Positions 1-7,864 of a stretch of 27,715 nucleotides of DNA are shown here, one piece after another (the stretch's first letter is position 1; each line of letters starts with the position of its first letter). The position numbers and the translations under genes are program-made. Below the pieces are notes generated by a model. That model saw only the letters and a program-made list of their open reading frames with translations, did not search any database and had not been told where the DNA came from. Origin of the DNA: Myxococcales bacterium UBA5297 (lineage in GTDB: Bacteria; Myxococcota; Myxococcia; Myxococcales; UBA5297); assembly GCA_002408385.1 (NCBI GenBank), contig DHSB01000248.1, forward strand, positions 1-27,715. Reading direction: 5' to 3'.

Positions 1-200
1 AGGCACGCTACAAGCTGCGGATCACCTGCTTGGAGCGAGGGGAAGATGAGCTTCGCGCCGCCACCGACGAGCGCGCGCGCCGCCGCGCGGCCCAGCTCCG
101 AGAGCAGATGGCTGCCGTACCAGAGATCACGCGTGCGTCGCGCCTGGGCGATGAAGTCCTGCACGGGACCGAGCGTGACGAGGAGCAGATGCGCGGTCAT
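1..200 (-). CDS. cmr2: Cas10/Cmr2, N-terminal fragment (runs off the window)
   Basis: The reverse complement from 200 opens with ATG and stays open to the window edge, giving 66 residues. They include the stretch [20 protein letters not shown], followed by [10 protein letters not shown]. This is the characteristic start of Cmr2-type Cas10 (GPVQDFI, then an Arg-rich RRTRDLW-GS--LSEL helix). Cas10 is the large subunit of type III effector complexes; its Palm/GGDEF domain makes cyclic oligoadenylate second messengers in many systems, but that part lies outside the window. No N-terminal HD nuclease motif precedes the GPVQDFI segment, so an HD domain, if any, cannot be judged here. The start overlaps the cmr1 stop as ATGA, so the two are probably translationally coupled. 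Identity is firm; completeness is unknown. Confidence 0.88.
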   Translation of the reverse strand, partial: MTAHLLLVTLGPVQDFIAQARRTRDLWYGSHLLSELGRAAARALVGGGAKLIFPSLQAGDPQLVAC

Positions 201-1636
201 GGGGCCACCACGGTCGTCTGGTACTTGGCGTGGAGCCAATCAAGGAACGCTTGGCGAAGGCTGGTTTTGTTCGCGAGCGCCGCGAAACGTGCGGCATCGC
301 CGTTGGCGATGAGACGATCGAAGGGCGCCTGCGAATTGTTCACGTTGCGCAGCACTACCTCGCCGTTCGCCGGATACGCGCGGTTCAACCAGAGCGCACA
401 CGGCACGAAGGACCCGTCGGCGAGCGGTAGCGCCTTCACGATGAGCGGGCTCGCGAGGCGATCGTATTCCACGTTGCCCGCGCGCCAGCGCAGCTCGAAG
501 CTTGATGGCTCGGCTCCGTAGTTGGCGTGGTCCTGAGGCAGTTCGTTCCAACGGAGGTTTCTCGGCTCCCGATCTCCGCGTCTCCAGTTCGGTCGTTCCT
601 CGCGGCTCTGCTGTTGGAACTGACCGATGATTGGAAGCCCGAAACCCGCGCGCGGCCACGCAGGCGTCGCGTTGTGCCTCGGCGTGTGCGCCCAGCGAAG
701 CCCTCGCTGTGGCGCCGAGAGTCGTCGAACCTTGTCGCCCTCTGGCCAGTTCGAGATCGAGGGGCGCTGGGCATTGCCGTTCGGCCCGGGCTCGCGGGCC
801 CGCCCCCCCCCCGCGGGACCACCAAAGCCCTGGCGGAAGTCTTTCAGCCAATCGAGCGCCGTCGTCCACGCCATCCGGGGGTCGGGTCCTTTCGTCCCGA
901 CATGGAGGGCTGCTCCACCGAACCACGGCACATCGCCCGGGGTTCGCGTAGGGGCTGTGAAGACGTCGGTGCCGAATAGCCTCGTTAGTGCCTCGCGAGT
1001 AGCGGCAGTCGGCAACCACCCATTCACGTCACCGATGACCTTCAGGCTCCCGAGACCGCGTCGCGTGCGCCCCCCGTAGCCGCCGAAGAGAATCCACGCG
1101 CGTAGGGCGTTCCTGACCTCGGCCTCGTCCTTCTCGGTGCCGGCGACCTTCAGCGTGAGCTGGAACTGCGTGCCTGGTTGGCGACGAGGTGCCGTCAGCG
1201 TGTTCGTCCTCGTCTCCGCTCGCGCGGGCCATAGCGCATAGGCGCCCGGCGTCGCCTGCTGGCCTTGCCCGGGATACAGCCGGATGTCGCTGTCGTCCGT
1301 GCCCTCGACGCGCTCGACGCTGATGCGGATCTCCACCGCCGAGCGTCCGCCATCATCGGTCGCCGCGCGTCCCCAGAGGGCGCTCTCGTGTTGGTGCAGC
1401 GCATCGGCGTTCGTGTACTGCGCGGCGTACAGGGCCCGCCACCAGAAGCGCAGGTTCCCGCGCACCGAGGGCGCCCGAATCACATCGACGTCGTCGATCG
1501 CGCGGGTCTGATGGCTGCCTCCAAGTATCGGCGTGACCACCTCCAGGCGAACGTGCGTCTCACGAAGCTCTGGCCCGCCACGAAAAGCACGCCTCTTGGG
1601 TGTCGGAAGGCGTCGGAAGTTCGGTGCCTGTGCCAT
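197..1636 (-). CDS. cmr1: Cmr1, RAMP subunit of the type III-B CRISPR effector
   Basis: A 479-aa protein. Near residue 28 it has the Cmr1 signature: a beta strand ending TPILGGSHQ, then an acidic segment, then [14 protein letters not shown], the classic family motif. Glycine-rich loops further on ([13 protein letters not shown], near residue 190) match RAMP G-rich loops. Cmr1 is a ferredoxin-fold RAMP that sits near the 3' end of the crRNA in the Cmr complex and helps in target RNA binding. The length is typical of long bacterial Cmr1 proteins. The start overlaps the stop of the micro-ORF upstream (TGATG), and its own stop overlaps the cas10 start (ATGA), so this is an operon read leftward. 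No CRISPR repeats or adaptation genes are visible in the window. Confidence 0.93.
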   Translation of the reverse strand: MAQAPNFRRLPTPKRRAFRGGPELRETHVRLEVVTPILGGSHQTRAIDDVDVIRAPSVRGNLRFWWRALYAAQYTNADALHQHESALWGRAATDDGGRSAVEIRISVERVEGTDDSDIRLYPGQGQQATPGAYALWPARAETRTNTLTAPRRQPGTQFQLTLKVAGTEKDEAEVRNALRAWILFGGYGGRTRRGLGSLKVIGDVNGWLPTAATREALTRLFGTDVFTAPTRTPGDVPWFGGAALHVGTKGPDPRMAWTTALDWLKDFRQGFGGPAGGGRAREPGPNGNAQRPSISNWPEGDKVRRLSAPQRGLRWAHTPRHNATPAWPRAGFGLPIIGQFQQQSREERPNWRRGDREPRNLRWNELPQDHANYGAEPSSFELRWRAGNVEYDRLASPLIVKALPLADGSFVPCALWLNRAYPANGEVVLRNVNNSQAPFDRLIANGDAARFAALANKTSLRQAFLDWLHAKYQTTVVAP

Positions 1637-1725
1637 CAGTACCCCGCTGCCGTTTGAGCCGCATCATCACTGCGCAGCTCGGGCGCCGGCCCGAACCAGT
1701 CAAACTCGACGTGAACTCGGGTCAT
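1636..1725 (-). CDS. 29-aa micro-ORF coupled to cmr1
   Basis: This short reading frame on the minus strand starts at 1725. A near-perfect Shine-Dalgarno AAGGAGG (complement of 1731-1737) lies 5 nt before the ATG. The product begins MTRVHVEFDWFGPAPELR. The stop overlaps the cmr1 start in TGATG. No function is recognised. It could be a leader or coupling peptide that delivers ribosomes to cmr1, since cmr1 itself lacks a clear ribosome-binding site in this overlap. Alternatively it is the surviving stub of a larger lost protein. The strong ribosome-binding site is the main support for real translation. Confidence 0.5.
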   Translation of the reverse strand: MTRVHVEFDWFGPAPELRSDDAAQTAAGY

Positions 1726-1811
1726 GCCTGCCTCCTTGAACCTGCGATGTCAGCCGGGCTGGTTCCACGTTGCAGCAGATGCTGTTTGTTGTCGGCTGGG
1801 CGCAAGCTCAT
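1722..1811 (-). CDS. 29-aa micro-ORF between the HTH gene and the next micro-ORF
   Basis: This minus-strand frame opens with an ATG at 1811 that overlaps the stop of the HTH gene (ATGA). It closes with a TGA at 1722-1724 that overlaps the next micro-ORF's start, again ATGA. The product starts MSLRPADNKQHLLQRGTS and resembles nothing I know. The only support is the tight start/stop chaining on both sides. It may be a translated spacer that keeps ribosomes moving between genes, or a chance frame. Confidence 0.3.
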   Translation of the reverse strand: MSLRPADNKQHLLQRGTSPADIAGSRRQA

Positions 1812-2008
1812 GGCTTCCTCTCCAGGCCTGGGTCCTTCCGCTGGACCTTCCCGGCGATCCACGCGCCGATGTCCGCCCGCCGGAACCGCCACAGGTCGCG
1901 GACCATGAACCCGGGCAACTCGGCGCTCTGCGCCATCGTGTAGGCGGTCTTCTCCCCGATCTTCAGGAGGGCTGCGAGCTCACGGATGGTCAGGATCTCG
2001 TCGTCCAC
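1808..2008 (-). CDS. Small excisionase/MerR-like helix-turn-helix protein
   Basis: About 66 aa. The core ILTIRELAALLKIGEKTAY is a typical first half of an excisionase-family HTH_17 domain. It is followed by the winged part with LPGFMVRDLWRFRRADI, where the W-R-F-R-R--I motif contacts DNA. Such proteins usually bind DNA to control excision of elements or to repress their own operon. I chose the GTG at 2008 because a GAGG lies 8 nt upstream; an earlier in-frame GTG at 2056 is possible and would add 16 residues that do not look like the family. The stop overlaps the next micro-ORF. Its position at the head of the Cmr chain suggests a regulator of that operon, which is inference. Confidence 0.72.
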   Translation of the reverse strand: MDDEILTIRELAALLKIGEKTAYTMAQSAELPGFMVRDLWRFRRADIGAWIAGKVQRKDPGLERKP

Positions 2009-2055
2009 GTCGGGCACCTCGCGCCAGAGAGACGACCAGTAAATACCAAAGGACA

Positions 2056-2345
2056 CTAATGTTCACAACGCGAGTCGGACCGAGGCCCGCAGCGGCCGCC
2101 AACGAGAAGCGATCGCTGCTCGTCCGCAGTCGGAAGGTCGAGGGCGCTCTGCAGCGCGGTGAGCTTGGCCTCGCCCATTCATTCCTGCTCGCGAGAACAC
2201 GGACCTCACCGTGGGTGACGACGCTGATCGCAGGGCGGCGCTTGCCCGTGCTCAGGCCGAAGGTTGAGTCAATGAAGGCCCCCAGCGTCTTTCCTCGAAC
2301 GAGCGCGAGGACGACGATCGTGTCGAGTAGGTACAGCCCGCTCAT
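2056..2345 (-). pseudogene. vapC: VapC-type PIN-domain toxin, frameshifted and truncated
   Basis: The frame starting at 2345 gives the PIN-domain start YLLDTIVVLALVRG, with the first conserved Asp in LLDT (normally D-x-N/S), then SVVTHGEV with the conserved Glu. After LASRNEWAR the frame turns to nonsense. Shifting frame gives GEAKLTALQSALDLPTADEQ, which continues a VapC helix naturally, and the reading then ends early at 2056, well before the third and fourth PIN acidic residues. VapC enzymes are Mg-dependent RNases that cut tRNA or rRNA. This copy has lost its catalytic C-terminal half and should be inactive. Its start overlaps the stop of the gene upstream (ATGA), as expected for a toxin-antitoxin pair. 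Confidence 0.7.
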
Positions 2346-2688
2346 CCGATCGCCCTGAGCGCCTCGAGCAGCTCGGCGTCAGTCTCCTCGCCAGGCCAGG
2401 TGCCGAAGAACGCGGAAACGTCGGAGGTGTCGCTCGGGCCCGTAGGTTCAACGACGACCTTCTGCTTCCGTGCAATGGGAGCCCTCTGGAAGACTCGGTC
2501 CTCGGGACGAGCGAGGTCGAGAGCCTCGACATCCACCAGGCAGGAGACGCCCGGAGGGCCGGTAGATGTGCCATCCCCGAGACGACGACCTCCTTGCCCA
2601 GTAGAGAGCGCAGCGCTTCGAGGTTGTGCTCCTCCATGCGCCCCGGCACGCGCGTGCCGTCCTTGAGCGTCTGCAGTTCGCCGCGCAT
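2342..2688 (-). pseudogene. Putative antitoxin gene of the VapC pair, frameshifted
   Basis: The last 64 codons are open and end EETDAELLEALRAIG, with the stop overlapping vapC by ATGA. Upstream, a different frame reads LKDGTRVPGRMEEHNLEALR and LLGKEVVVSGMAH, and a third frame supplies YRPSGRLL. Spliced together the pieces read as one protein with a small beta-barrel-like segment, then a conserved DVEALDL strand and a C-terminal tail. So at least two small frameshifts are present. Position and coupling argue for the cognate antitoxin of the VapC remnant, but I do not recognise the family. An ATG at 2688 with GGAG just upstream may be its start, or the 5' end may have been replaced by the adjacent insertion sequence. 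Confidence 0.5.
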
Positions 2689-4113
2689 TCCACGCTCCAG
2701 GCCTTCATCGAAAAGAGCCGAGCAGAGCCTGGCTCGTTCGAGGAGTTCGAGGTCGAGCTGGGACGGCGGATGCGCAAGCTGGAGAGCGAGATCAAGGTCG
2801 AGCAGCTCGCGCGGTACGACATCGACGCGCAGACGATCGTTGTCGCGGGCGTGACGATGAACCTGTGCCTGAAGAAGGAGCGAAAGGAGTACCTGACCAA
2901 CTCGGGGCCGATCACGGTGCCGCGCAACTTGTTCCGGCCCTCGGGCGGCGGCAAGGCGGTGTGCGCGCTGGAGCTCCGCGCAGGGATCGTGGGCGGCCTC
3001 TGCTCGCCGGCGCTGGCCCGGCAGGTGACGTACACGATGGGTCTGATGCCGTCGGCGGAGTCGGCGGAGCTGTTCCGGGAGTTCGGCATCGAGGGCCCCT
3101 CGAGCAGCACCTGCGACCGGATTCCGAAGGTCTTTGACAAAGCGTGGGAGCGGCACCGCGTCGAGTGGGAGGACGCACTACGCGCGGCGGAGACGGTACC
3201 GCTTGAGGCTAAGGTGATGGCCGTCTCGCTGGATGGGGTGATGGTGCCGGACAAGGAGGCGCAAGCGAAGGCGAAGGCCGCGCGGGAGAAGAAGCGCGAG
3301 ACGCTGGCGAAGGCGACGGGAGGCCCCGCGGGATACCGCGAGGTGGGCTGTGGCACCGTGAGCCTGTACGACGCGCAGAAGCCTGAGGCGAAGCGCCTGG
3401 GGACTATTCGCTATGGCCGCGCGCCGGAGACCAAGAAGAAGACGCTCACGGGCCAACTTGACGCGGAGGTCGCGGCGATACTTGCGGTGCGACCGGACCT
3501 GATCCTCGTGGCGCTCGCGGACGGCGCGGAGGAGAACTGGCGGTATTTCGAGGGACCACTCTGGGCGACGGCGACGAAGATCGTAGACTTCGGGCATGCC
3601 AGCCAGCACCTGAAAAGCGGTCTGGCCGCGTACTACGGCGAGGGCAGTGTCGAGGGACGCGCGGAGTACGAGCGGCTCAAGGTAGTCCTCAAGGAGCAAG
3701 CGGGCGGCGTAGACACGGTTATCAAGTTGCTGCTCAGGCTGGAGCGGAGCCTGCGAGCGAGGGCCCGGGCGAGCGAGAGCCGGAAAGAGGCCGTGCGCAG
3801 CGAAAGGAAGTACTTCCAGAACCAGCGCGAGCGGATGGGCTACGCGGCGTACCTCGCCAAGGGCCTGCCCATCGGTAGCGGGGTGGTCGAGGCGGCGTGC
3901 AAGACGCTCGCGACGCAGCGCATGAAGCGGTCAGGAATGAGCTGGGGCGACGGCAAGCAGGCCGTCCTCACGATTCGCAGCCTTCAGCAGAGCGACCGAT
4001 GGGCACGAGGCTGGGCACTGGCCGCCGCGAGCTTCCAGGACACCCCACTCGTCGTCACGCACCGCGGCGCCCTCACGTGCTACGAGCAACCGGCCTTTGC
4101 TGAGGCCGCGTAA
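2626..4113 (+). CDS. ISKra4-family transposase
   Basis: The 495-aa frame carries the family hallmarks: an alpha-helical N-terminus with GSFEEFEVELGRRM, the strand GKAVCALELRAGIVGG, a central VSLDGVMVPD (first acidic residue of the DDE-type core), LVALADGAEENWRYFE (second Asp), and LPIGSGVVEAACKTLATQRM with the conserved Glu, followed by SGMSWGDGKQAVLTIR. The first ~20 residues are the antisense of the antitoxin remnant, so the authentic start probably lies further in or has been lost. The catalytic part looks intact. The stop TAA at 4111 is about 50 bp from the right end of the element. Confidence 0.85.
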   Translation: MLLHAPRHARAVLERLQFAAHSTLQAFIEKSRAEPGSFEEFEVELGRRMRKLESEIKVEQLARYDIDAQTIVVAGVTMNLCLKKERKEYLTNSGPITVPRNLFRPSGGGKAVCALELRAGIVGGLCSPALARQVTYTMGLMPSAESAELFREFGIEGPSSSTCDRIPKVFDKAWERHRVEWEDALRAAETVPLEAKVMAVSLDGVMVPDKEAQAKAKAAREKKRETLAKATGGPAGYREVGCGTVSLYDAQKPEAKRLGTIRYGRAPETKKKTLTGQLDAEVAAILAVRPDLILVALADGAEENWRYFEGPLWATATKIVDFGHASQHLKSGLAAYYGEGSVEGRAEYERLKVVLKEQAGGVDTVIKLLLRLERSLRARARASESRKEAVRSERKYFQNQRERMGYAAYLAKGLPIGSGVVEAACKTLATQRMKRSGMSWGDGKQAVLTIRSLQQSDRWARGWALAAASFQDTPLVVTHRGALTCYEQPAFAEAA

Positions 4114-4163
4114 TGGCTCCACGAAACCGCGATCGCCAAAGCAATCAGTTTCAGAGTTGCACC
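2690..4163 (+). mobile_element. ISKra4-family insertion sequence, left end unclear
   Basis: The element is defined by its transposase and by the right boundary. There, on the minus strand, the neighbouring gene fragment stops making sense at GGGTGCAACTCTGAAACTGA, which looks like an ISKra4-type terminus. I searched 2050-2700 for the matching inverted copy and found none. The left end is therefore either eroded or was deleted when the element fused with the antitoxin gene. Left coordinate is approximate (the point where the antitoxin frame begins); the right is good to a few bases. Confidence 0.6.
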
Positions 4164-4338
4164 CTTCCGCGATGAGCTGGTCGAGCACGCACGGCCACTC
4201 CTCGTAGGAGGGGAACGTCTCGACGAAGCGCTTGGTGATGGCGCCCCAGCATGGCACCGGGCTGTCAGGGGCTCCGTCGCGGATGAAGTCGGCGTACGCA
4301 TTGGCCTTGCCGAGATTGAGCGAGCCGATGCGTTCCGA
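4164..4338 (-). pseudogene. Gene fragment cut by the insertion sequence
   Basis: On the minus strand, 4338 down to 4164 reads SERIGSLNLGKANAYADFIR, then PVPCWGAITKRFVETFPSYE and EWPCVLDQLIAEG, and then passes into IS end sequence. The composition is convincingly protein-like (Trp, Cys and Tyr in plausible spacing, no stops). No initiation codon belongs to this frame: further upstream the sense moves to another frame or disappears, so it is a fragment. Family not recognised. It lies directly downstream of the 499-aa gene on the same strand and may once have been co-transcribed with it. Confidence 0.4.
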
Positions 4339-4440
4339 GACGCCTGGCGGCGGTCAACACCGAAGAGCACACGGTCGACTCTGGCGACTGGGCGAAGTGT
4401 TTCGGGAACCGATGGCCACGATTCGCCGTCTTCGCGCGTG

Positions 4441-5940
4441 TCAGTGGATTGCCACCGGAAGCCGCGCCCGCTGCACCTCGGCCTCGTCGATCCGAAAGCC
4501 GTCCTCGTCGACGAGCCACATGCGCCAGCCGCTGCCGTCGTGCTCGACGTACGCGAGGCGCACCCGCGACCACGGCTCGCCCCACCCCGGCGCGCTGCCG
4601 ACCACGATCTCGAGCGGAACGTTCATCTCGAGCGCGGACCGCTTGAGGTCGTAGAGCACGGGCTCGTCGCGGTGGACCCACGGCGCCGGGATGCGTTCGT
4701 CGAGGAAGCCCCAGCGCAAGCGCACCACGCCGTGGAGGCGGCCGTACTCATAGAGCGCGTAGAGCGACTTCACGTCGGCCTCGAGTCGGCGTCGCAGCTT
4801 GGTCAGCTCGCCCTTGGCCAGGTACTCGGCGAGCTTCTTCTCGTCGCCGAAGGGCTTGCCGATGCCACACGAGCCCTGCACCAGCAGCGCGGTGGTGATC
4901 TTCAGGGTGCGCCCGCGTCGGTTGAGCTTCGTGGTCTTCTGCGGCGGCCCGAGCTCGGCGAGCCGGCGCTCGCCCGGGGCGAAGCCGAGCGCGCGCAAGA
5001 GTCCGCGCACGTCGACGCCGCCGAGGATGTCGTACGCGGCGAGCCGCGACGGCAGCGCGGCGAGCTCGTCGCCGACGAAGGTCGAGATCTCGTGCTCGCC
5101 GACGTCGAGGAGCGCGGCGGCCTCGGGACGGCCTGGCGGAAAGGCGACGAGGAGCGCGCGCGACAGGCTCGCGAGCTCGGCGCCGTGAGCGGCGCGCTTC
5201 TTCTCCCACTCCGCGCGTTGCTGTTCGAAGACCGCCGGGTCGAAACGCGTCGCCGCGTACCGCCGCGCGACGGCGACCCTGTCGCGTACGGCCTCCCGCG
5301 TCTGCTTCACGGTGGCGTCCGCGTCCGCGGCGATCGCCCAGCGGCCGTCCGCGAGCACCTCGACCGCGCTGCCGCGTCGCTGGAACTTCGCCGCGTCCTC
5401 CTTGAGCCCGTGCCACTTCGTGCGCGCAGTGACTGCCGAGACGACCTCGGCGGGCGTGAGCGGTCCTCCGTTCGCGTCGAGCACCGCGACCACCAGGCGC
5501 TGTGCCGACCAACTGACGAGGCTCGCGTTTCTCCAGGCCTCGTCCAGCTCGCTGAAGGTGAGCGCGGTCTCGAGGGCAGGGCGCGGTGTCTCCTCGACCA
5601 CCTTCGGGGGAATCCGATCGACCTTCGGCGGACGCAGCCCGAGCCGAAACGCCCAGAGGTCGAGCTCGTCGTCGTGCGGGTCGAGATGGTAGAGGTCGCC
5701 CTCGCGGTAGACCGGCGGGCGTGCCGGCTTGCAGCGCTGCAGCGAGAGCAGCGCGCGCGAGCGCTCCGCGATGCCCGCCTCTTCGAAGCGGGTGGCCACC
5801 TCGGAGAGCGTCATCGGCTCGCCGCGCTCGAGCAACGCCACGAGCAGCAGCGCGAACGTGTTCGCTTCGCGGTGTCCGGCGACCGCCTCGAGCTTCGGCG
5901 GCGTGATACCGAGGGCTTGGCACCAGGGGTTCGTAGTCAT
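4441..5940 (-). CDS. Unrecognised 499-aa protein with repeated winged-helix-like segments
   Basis: I start it at the ATG at 5940 (MTTNPWCQALGI), because the longer in-frame extension is low-complexity and runs into the gene upstream. Codon usage is strongly coding throughout. Two segments look like winged-helix units: ERGEPMTLSEVATRFEEAGI followed by a basic strand and PVYREGDLYHLDP, and later NGGPLTPAEVVSAVTART followed by VEVLADGRWAIA. A central region is rich in Lys/Arg and Ala helices (KKRAAHGAELASLSRALL). The C-terminal third has KTTKLNRRGRTLKIT and ends in a beta-rich part with many Trp. No signal peptide or membrane segment. Possibly a DNA-binding protein, inferred only from the winged-helix look. 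It starts 10 nt after the degenerate gene upstream on the same strand. Confidence 0.75.
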   Translation of the reverse strand: MTTNPWCQALGITPPKLEAVAGHREANTFALLLVALLERGEPMTLSEVATRFEEAGIAERSRALLSLQRCKPARPPVYREGDLYHLDPHDDELDLWAFRLGLRPPKVDRIPPKVVEETPRPALETALTFSELDEAWRNASLVSWSAQRLVVAVLDANGGPLTPAEVVSAVTARTKWHGLKEDAAKFQRRGSAVEVLADGRWAIAADADATVKQTREAVRDRVAVARRYAATRFDPAVFEQQRAEWEKKRAAHGAELASLSRALLVAFPPGRPEAAALLDVGEHEISTFVGDELAALPSRLAAYDILGGVDVRGLLRALGFAPGERRLAELGPPQKTTKLNRRGRTLKITTALLVQGSCGIGKPFGDEKKLAEYLAKGELTKLRRRLEADVKSLYALYEYGRLHGVVRLRWGFLDERIPAPWVHRDEPVLYDLKRSALEMNVPLEIVVGSAPGWGEPWSRVRLAYVEHDGSGWRMWLVDEDGFRIDEAEVQRARLPVAIH

Positions 5941-5950
5941 CGGGTCAAGC

Positions 5951-6555
5951 CTAGCGCGTGGTGAGGTGGTCGAGGTCAAGCGAGTCGCTCTCGAGGTAGT
6001 CGTGGGCAATCAGGTGGTCGACGGTCAGCGCCACCGCCTGGACATCGACAAAGCGCTCGCTCGGTGGAATCCCCGGCCATCGAGGAGAAGATCCCAGCTC
6101 TGGCCTTCGAACGTAAAGTTGTCCGCGCCGCTCTTCAGGTAGCGGTGCTCGGTGCCCGGGTAGGTGGTCGTTGTGCCGATGGTCTGCAGCCGGCATACGA
6201 AGCGCCCGCCCACCGCCTCTGACACGGCGAACTCTGAGTGGTCGTGGCTGCGGCCCACGTCGAAGTCGGCGACCAGGCGCCCCTCAGGCGACGTCAAGGT
6301 AGGGCGCTATGGCTGGCGCTCCACGCAATTGCTCCGCGGCGACACGCCCGAGGCCAAGCGCTTCTGGTTTCGCCGGCCCGAGGGGTCGCAATGGGCGCTT
6401 CTACGTCCCGCTTCCTGGCGCAAGATGAGGATGTCGGGGCGCCGGATCCCTTCGAGACGGATCCCGCCGTAGCTGCCGCCTGAGACGCGGGCGAACCTCG
6501 CGCAGCTATCGAGCAGCGCGCGATCGGGCCCTTGTCCCAGCCATACCCGGCCCAC
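5951..6555 (-). pseudogene. Degenerate gene upstream of the 499-aa gene
   Basis: Three protein-like stretches lie on the minus strand. From about 6510 comes RFARVSGGSYGGIRLEGIRR then PDILILRQEAG. After an in-frame TAG at 6307-6309 the same frame resumes with [37 protein letters not shown] and [19 protein letters not shown]. Near 6070 the sense shifts to another frame, ending [20 protein letters not shown] and a stop at 5951. One stop codon and one frameshift make it a pseudogene. [16 protein letters not shown] loosely recalls the first strand of RNase-H-fold nucleases such as phage terminases (DVGR--D-S), but this is too weak to name it. Confidence 0.45.
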
Positions 6556-6674
6556 GACGCCGCGTCCGGTGGATGAAGGACCGGCTGCAACAGGGCCGGC
6601 AGCACCGCCACCAATAGTGGGCGCCCGCTTCCAGCCTTACCGTGCGGTTCTCGCGGAGCGTGTGAAAAAGGTGT

Positions 6675-6701
6675 TTGGCGGATAACCACGTTCAATATAC
6701 G
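6675..6701 (+). promoter_or_regulatory. Possible promoter ahead of the gasdermin cassette
   Basis: A TTGGCG hexamer and a TATACG hexamer are separated by 15 bp inside the only AT-rich pocket before the caspase gene. The spacing is shorter than the usual 16-18 bp and the match is moderate. The position, about 45 bp before the chosen start of the first cassette gene, is what suggests it. Weak call. Confidence 0.22.
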
Positions 6702-6745
6702 GTTGTCGACGTCATTTGCCGCCGCGCGCGGCGCTGGGGGGGAAA

Positions 6746-7864
6746 GTGGCGGTCGTCGTAGAGCGCGACGTAGAGGGACCTGCAACCCATGCGCTGATCA
6801 TCGGCGTGGGTGATTATCCCCATGTAGGCGCCGGGGCTGCGGAGCCTTTGGTCAGAGCACTTGGCTCCCTCTCGTCACCGCCGATATCTGCGGTAGCGCT
6901 CGCGCGTTTTCTTGCTGGGGAGGAATTCGCCGACGCCAGGGCGCCACTCGGCTCCATCGAGCTGTTGGCCTGCGGTCCCGCGGACTACGGGGATTGGCGC
7001 CCAGGTGTGCCGACGCGCGCCGAAATCCAAAAGGCGTTTCTCCGGTGGTTCAAGCGTGGCGACTCGGACCCCGGCAACGTTCTCCTATTCTTCTTCTGCG
7101 GGCACGGTCTTCAGCGCGCGGGACCTGTGGTGCTCCCATCCGACTTTGGAAGCGACGAGCTCAATCCACTGGCCCGCGCAATCGATCTGCTCCAGACCCG
7201 GCTGGGAACAGCGCGATGCAAGGCCCGAACTCAGCTTTGGCTGGTCGATGCCTGCCGGGAGGCCCCAGCCCATCTGCTCGCAATGGTCGGCACCATCGGA
7301 ACCGCGCTCGCGATGCCAACGGCCCAAGGGCAACAGGAACTCGACTCGACGATGATCGCGTCGACAACCGACTTTCGCTTGGCGAGCGGTTTGGCGGGCC
7401 AGCCCAGCCGCTTCACGGCGGCACTGCTGGCTGCTCTGCGAGGAGTCGCCGCCGAGCCGGACGAGAACGGATCCGGGAAATGGAGTATTCGCACCGGCCG
7501 CCTGCAGTATGCGATCAACGCGCTGCTGCGCGAAGAGTCCGAGGAGAATCGCTGGCCGGAGCAGCAGTGCGAGTCGCTCAGTGGCACCGGCAACGGCATT
7601 CTCCGCTCGCTGGCAGCTCCCCCTCCAGTGCCAGTGCGCGTTTCCTGCGACCCGGCGGTAAACCTCGCGCGCGTGGCGCTGTACATCCGCAATGAGCTGA
7701 CCGAGCAACGGCGGCCGCCGAAACCGACGCCATGGCAGATCAGCGTTCCGGCGGGAATCTACCGGGTTGGGGCCGAGCCGGAGCCAGCGGCCGGGATGGT
7801 ATCGGCGCGTGAGACTCTCAGCTTCTGCGCTCCTCCATGCGCCCGCACGGTGATTCGATGGTGA
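6746..7864 (+). CDS. Caspase-like (peptidase C14) protease
   Basis: 372 aa from the GTG at 6746, chosen because a GGGGGGGAA tract sits just before it; an in-frame TTG at 6716 is the alternative. The first strand THALIIGVGDYPHVG opens a caspase fold. The catalytic dyad is seen as FFFCGHG (His120) and LWLVDACRE (Cys170), with the usual ~50-residue gap. A following SSTTDF-like segment (IASTTDFRLASG) matches the substrate-loop strand of bacterial caspase homologues. A C-terminal ~100 aa beta-rich part (VPVRVSCDPAVNLARVAL) looks like a small accessory domain. Caspase-like proteases are known to cut bacterial gasdermins encoded beside them. Here the gasdermin is two genes downstream on the same strand, so this is a candidate activator or initiator. 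Its stop overlaps the next gene's start. No secretion signal, so it is probably cytoplasmic. Confidence 0.85.
   Translation: MAVVVERDVEGPATHALIIGVGDYPHVGAGAAEPLVRALGSLSSPPISAVALARFLAGEEFADARAPLGSIELLACGPADYGDWRPGVPTRAEIQKAFLRWFKRGDSDPGNVLLFFFCGHGLQRAGPVVLPSDFGSDELNPLARAIDLLQTRLGTARCKARTQLWLVDACREAPAHLLAMVGTIGTALAMPTAQGQQELDSTMIASTTDFRLASGLAGQPSRFTAALLAALRGVAAEPDENGSGKWSIRTGRLQYAINALLREESEENRWPEQQCESLSGTGNGILRSLAAPPPVPVRVSCDPAVNLARVALYIRNELTEQRRPPKPTPWQISVPAGIYRVGAEPEPAAGMVSARETLSFCAPPCARTVIRW

Noticed and set aside
1640..2060. CRISPR array upstream of cmr1
   Set aside because: No repeated 28-40-bp unit can be seen here or anywhere else in the window.
4438..5964. 508-aa plus-strand open frame opposite the 499-aa gene
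   Set aside because: Composition is E/R/L-rich antisense of a well-formed gene; no domain, and the minus-strand reading has far better codon pattern.
6570..6670. Group II intron-like GTGCGGTTCTCG segment
   Set aside because: No domain V hairpin, no exon-binding sites and no reverse transcriptase nearby.
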